Of a DNA stretch of 64,000 nucleotides, positions 62,118 to 64,000 are shown in pieces; the first letter of the stretch is position 1; every line of letters starts with the position of its first letter. This DNA is from Pseudomonadota bacterium (GTDB lineage Bacteria; Pseudomonadota; Gammaproteobacteria; Steroidobacterales; Steroidobacteraceae), in NCBI GenBank assembly GCA_019352035.1, contig JABBNZ010000015.1, positions 1 through 64,000 on the forward strand, in the 5' to 3' direction. Both the position numbers and the translations under genes were made by a program. The notes under the pieces were generated by a model, which saw nothing but the letters and a program-made list of their open reading frames with translations, had not been told where the DNA came from and did not search any database.

Positions 62118-63368
62118 ATGCATTGGCCCACAGCACTTTTCATCGCCGCCGTCGCGGCCACTACGGCAGTGGAGCTTTGGCTCGCCTCACGGCAGGTTGC
62201 GGCCGTCGAGGCGCACCGCGACCGCATACCGGAGCCCTTCGCGGGCCGGCTCTCGGAGGAGGATCACCGCAAGGCGGCCGACTACACCGCGGCCAAGATC
62301 CGCCTGGGCAATATCGGTACTTTGATCAACGCGGGGGTGACGCTCGCCCTGACTGTGGGGGGCGGTATCGCGGCGATCGATGCCCTCTGGCGCCGCACGG
62401 GGTGGGGCGAGCCATGGCTCGGCCTCGCCGTCATTGCAACCGTCGCGGCGGGGATGGGTGTGATCGGCCTGCCCGTCTCCCTGTGGCGTACCTTTCGCCT
62501 CGAGGCCCGCTTCGGATTCAACCGCACGACACCGAAGATCTTCCTGGCCGATCTCGGCAAGGGGATCGCGCTGGCGGCGCTGATCGGCGGACCGCTGCTG
62601 CTCGCGGTCCTGGTACTGATGGATCGCGCCGGCCGCTGGTGGTGGCTCGCCGCCTTCGGCTGCTGGGAAGCCGTGACGCTGCTCATCACCTGGGCGTGGC
62701 CCGCCTTCATCGCGCCCTTCTTCAACAAGTTCTCGCCGCTCGAGGACGCCGCCCTCAAAGCGCGCATCGAGGCGCTGCTCGCGCGCTGCGGATTCCGCTC
62801 GAGCGGCGTTTTCGTCATCGACGGATCGCGACGGTCCGCGCACGGCAACGCATACTTCACCGGCATCGGCCGCCACAAGCGGATCGTATTCTTCGACACG
62901 CTGCTCGGTCAGCTCGGCGCTGCGGAGATCGAGGCCGTGCTCGCTCATGAGCTCGGGCATTTTCGCCTGCGGCACATCCGCCATCGGCTGCTCGTATCGT
63001 TCGTCACGACGCTCGCCGGTTTCGCGCTCCTCGGCTGGCTCGCCGCGCGTCCGGCCTTCTATGAGCTCCTCGGAGTCCCGGTTCCTTCGGCGCACGCGGC
63101 GCTGCTGCTGTTCGCGCTCGTAGTCCCCGTGGCGCTCTTCTTCACCACTCCGCTCGGCTCGCTCTGGTCGCGCCGTCACGAGTTCGCGGCCGACCGCTTC
63201 GCCTCGCAGCACGCGAGCGCGCACGAGCTGGCCTCGGCCCTCGTCAAGCTCCATCGCGACAATGCGAGCACCCTCACGCCGGATCGGCTCTACACGGCCT
63301 TCTACTACTCGCACCCGCCCGCGCTCGAGCGAATCGCGCGGCTGACCGGCGCACCGTCACCCGGTTGA
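62118..63368 (+). CDS. M48-family zinc metalloprotease (Ste24/CAAX protease-like)
   Basis: Membrane zinc protease of 416 residues with a Ste24-like N-terminal helical domain (about 1-220) and the active site HELGH (277-281), third zinc ligand E355 in RHEFAAD. SRRSAHGNAYFTGIG and the HEFAAD-to-end helices complete the Peptidase_M48 pattern. Bacterial members are thought to work in membrane-protein quality control. It starts 34 nt after the kinase gene. Confidence 0.92.
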   Translation: MHWPTALFIAAVAATTAVELWLASRQVAAVEAHRDRIPEPFAGRLSEEDHRKAADYTAAKIRLGNIGTLINAGVTLALTVGGGIAAIDALWRRTGWGEPWLGLAVIATVAAGMGVIGLPVSLWRTFRLEARFGFNRTTPKIFLADLGKGIALAALIGGPLLLAVLVLMDRAGRWWWLAAFGCWEAVTLLITWAWPAFIAPFFNKFSPLEDAALKARIEALLARCGFRSSGVFVIDGSRRSAHGNAYFTGIGRHKRIVFFDTLLGQLGAAEIEAVLAHELGHFRLRHIRHRLLVSFVTTLAGFALLGWLAARPAFYELLGVPVPSAHAALLLFALVVPVALFFTTPLGSLWSRRHEFAADRFASQHASAHELASALVKLHRDNASTLTPDRLYTAFYYSHPPALERIARLTGAPSPG

Positions 63369-63394
63369 CGAGAAGCTGAGCGCGGCGCAGTGCC

Positions 63395-63865
63395 TCAGCG
63401 CGGACGCTGCGGATACGGCGTACCGTCCTTGTGCCCGAAGGTGCGGGTTCCGGCCGGGATCGTCAGATCGATGTCGGGATAATCGACCGCATCGCGTTCG
63501 GGCTGGCGCGCGCCGATCTCGAGGAGAACGGCCTCGGCATTGGAGCGGTTCTGCAGCTGATGGCCGTCCCGCTCCCCGGCCCTGAACCCGGCGCAATCGC
63601 CCGTCCGCAGCACCTCCTCGCCGGCATCCGTCACCAGCACGACCTCGCCCTCGAGCACGAAGACGAACTCGTCCTCCGCCGAGTGCCAGTGCCGTTGGCT
63701 CGACCATACGCCCGGCGCCAGTCGCAGAAGATTGACACCGAACTGGGTCAGCCCCGCCGCATCCCCCAGCCGCATCCGCCTGCGCTCCCGGCAAGGCTCG
63801 TCGTACGGCGCGGGGTAGCCGCTGCCGATCACCGCCTTGACCGCCGAGAGATCTATTCTCTTCAT
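63395..63865 (-). CDS. Cupin-domain protein
   Basis: Small double-stranded beta-helix protein of 156 residues, no enzyme role assigned. Cupin motif 1 is RHWHSAEDEFVFVLEGEV with likely metal ligands His, His and Glu; motif 2 is in TGDCAGFRAGERDGHQLQNR. It begins MKRIDLSAVKAVIGSGYPAP and ends near KDGTPYPQRP, the layout of the 'cupin_2' proteins annotated as XRE-associated or sugar-related. ATG at 63865 is chosen over longer starts that lack similarity. It is divergent from the HAD gene. Confidence 0.85.
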   Translation of the reverse strand: MKRIDLSAVKAVIGSGYPAPYDEPCRERRRMRLGDAAGLTQFGVNLLRLAPGVWSSQRHWHSAEDEFVFVLEGEVVLVTDAGEEVLRTGDCAGFRAGERDGHQLQNRSNAEAVLLEIGARQPERDAVDYPDIDLTIPAGTRTFGHKDGTPYPQRPR

Positions 63866-63920
63866 GGTCCGCCTCCGACAAAATGCGTGCGTCGCAAGTG
63901 TACAGCGCGGGTCCCCGTCC

Positions 63921-64000
63921 ATGAGCAGCTCCGGCGTCAGTTTCCTCTTCGATCTCGACGGCACTCTGGTCGACAGCGTGTATCAGCATGTGCTCGCCTG
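63921..64000 (+). CDS. HAD-superfamily phosphatase, 5' end only
   Basis: First 26 codons of a haloacid-dehalogenase-type phosphatase, cut by the window end. MSSSGVSFLFDLDGTLVDSV carries the DxDGTLVDS nucleophile motif of phosphoglycolate-phosphatase-like proteins. Function cannot be narrowed without the rest. Confidence 0.85.
   Translation, partial: MSSSGVSFLFDLDGTLVDSVYQHVLA

Overview
The window is a high-GC (about 68-70% by eye) Gammaproteobacterial chromosome segment with a foreign-looking first ~535 bases. Gammaproteobacteria is indicated by the gene order queG / nnr-tsaE-ami-mutL-miaA-hfq-hflX-purA and pcnB-folK-dNK-panB-panC, both close to the E. coli and Xanthomonas arrangements. A large hopanoid cluster, TonB-dependent uptake and many secreted hydrolases suggest a free-living, soil- or sediment-type bacterium. 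A placement near Xanthomonadales, Nevskiales or Steroidobacterales is inference only.

Layout. 1-535: AT-richer plsY and the 3' end of queF, ending abruptly. This is probably a chimeric join. 537-17255: a PPTase and a hopanoid locus. The leftward half is hpnB, hpnA, hpnG, shc, sqs, ispA, hpnH and idi, with an Omp85-type barrel gene inside it on the other strand. The rightward half is hpnI, hpnJ, hpnK, hpnL and a ferritin-like diiron protein gene. Together they would take IPP/DMAPP to FPP, squalene, hopene, adenosylhopane and bacteriohopanetriol/tetrol derivatives, then decorate the side chain. A single eukaryotic-type squalene synthase stands in for hpnCDE. 17325-26619: the nnr-tsaE-ami-mutL-miaA-hfq-hflX-purA superoperon, without hflK/hflC. 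26800-32314: queG, then panC-panB-dNK-folK-pcnB. 32440-34074: an APC permease. 34169-35101: tRNA-Glu(CTC), ccdAB and a degenerate second copy of the tRNA 3' end, resembling a small integrated element. 35453-46269: a CocE/NonD hydrolase, a DUF5916 barrel protein, a POT transporter, an aldo/keto reductase, YjbQ, an SDR, a GNAT and an S46 dipeptidyl-peptidase, much of it plausibly for peptide scavenging. 46422-50878: a secreted beta-propeller protein, an ECF sigma/NrsF pair and a hybrid histidine kinase. 50930-62083: two secreted six-hairpin glycosidase-like proteins, a TonB receptor, a TPR-2OG oxygenase, a DHFR-like reductase and a KDG-type kinase, which look like a carbohydrate-use locus. 62118-64000: an M48 protease, a cupin and the start of a HAD phosphatase.

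Genes are packed tightly. Many junctions are 4-nt stop/start overlaps (ATGA, GTGA, TTGA and apparently CTGA), so translational coupling is common. Most non-coding sequence is short. The most interesting non-coding features are hairpin-forming repeats around hpnA, upstream of purA and between nnr and queG, and a GTAAC-N16-CGAA promoter next to the sigF/nrsF-like pair.
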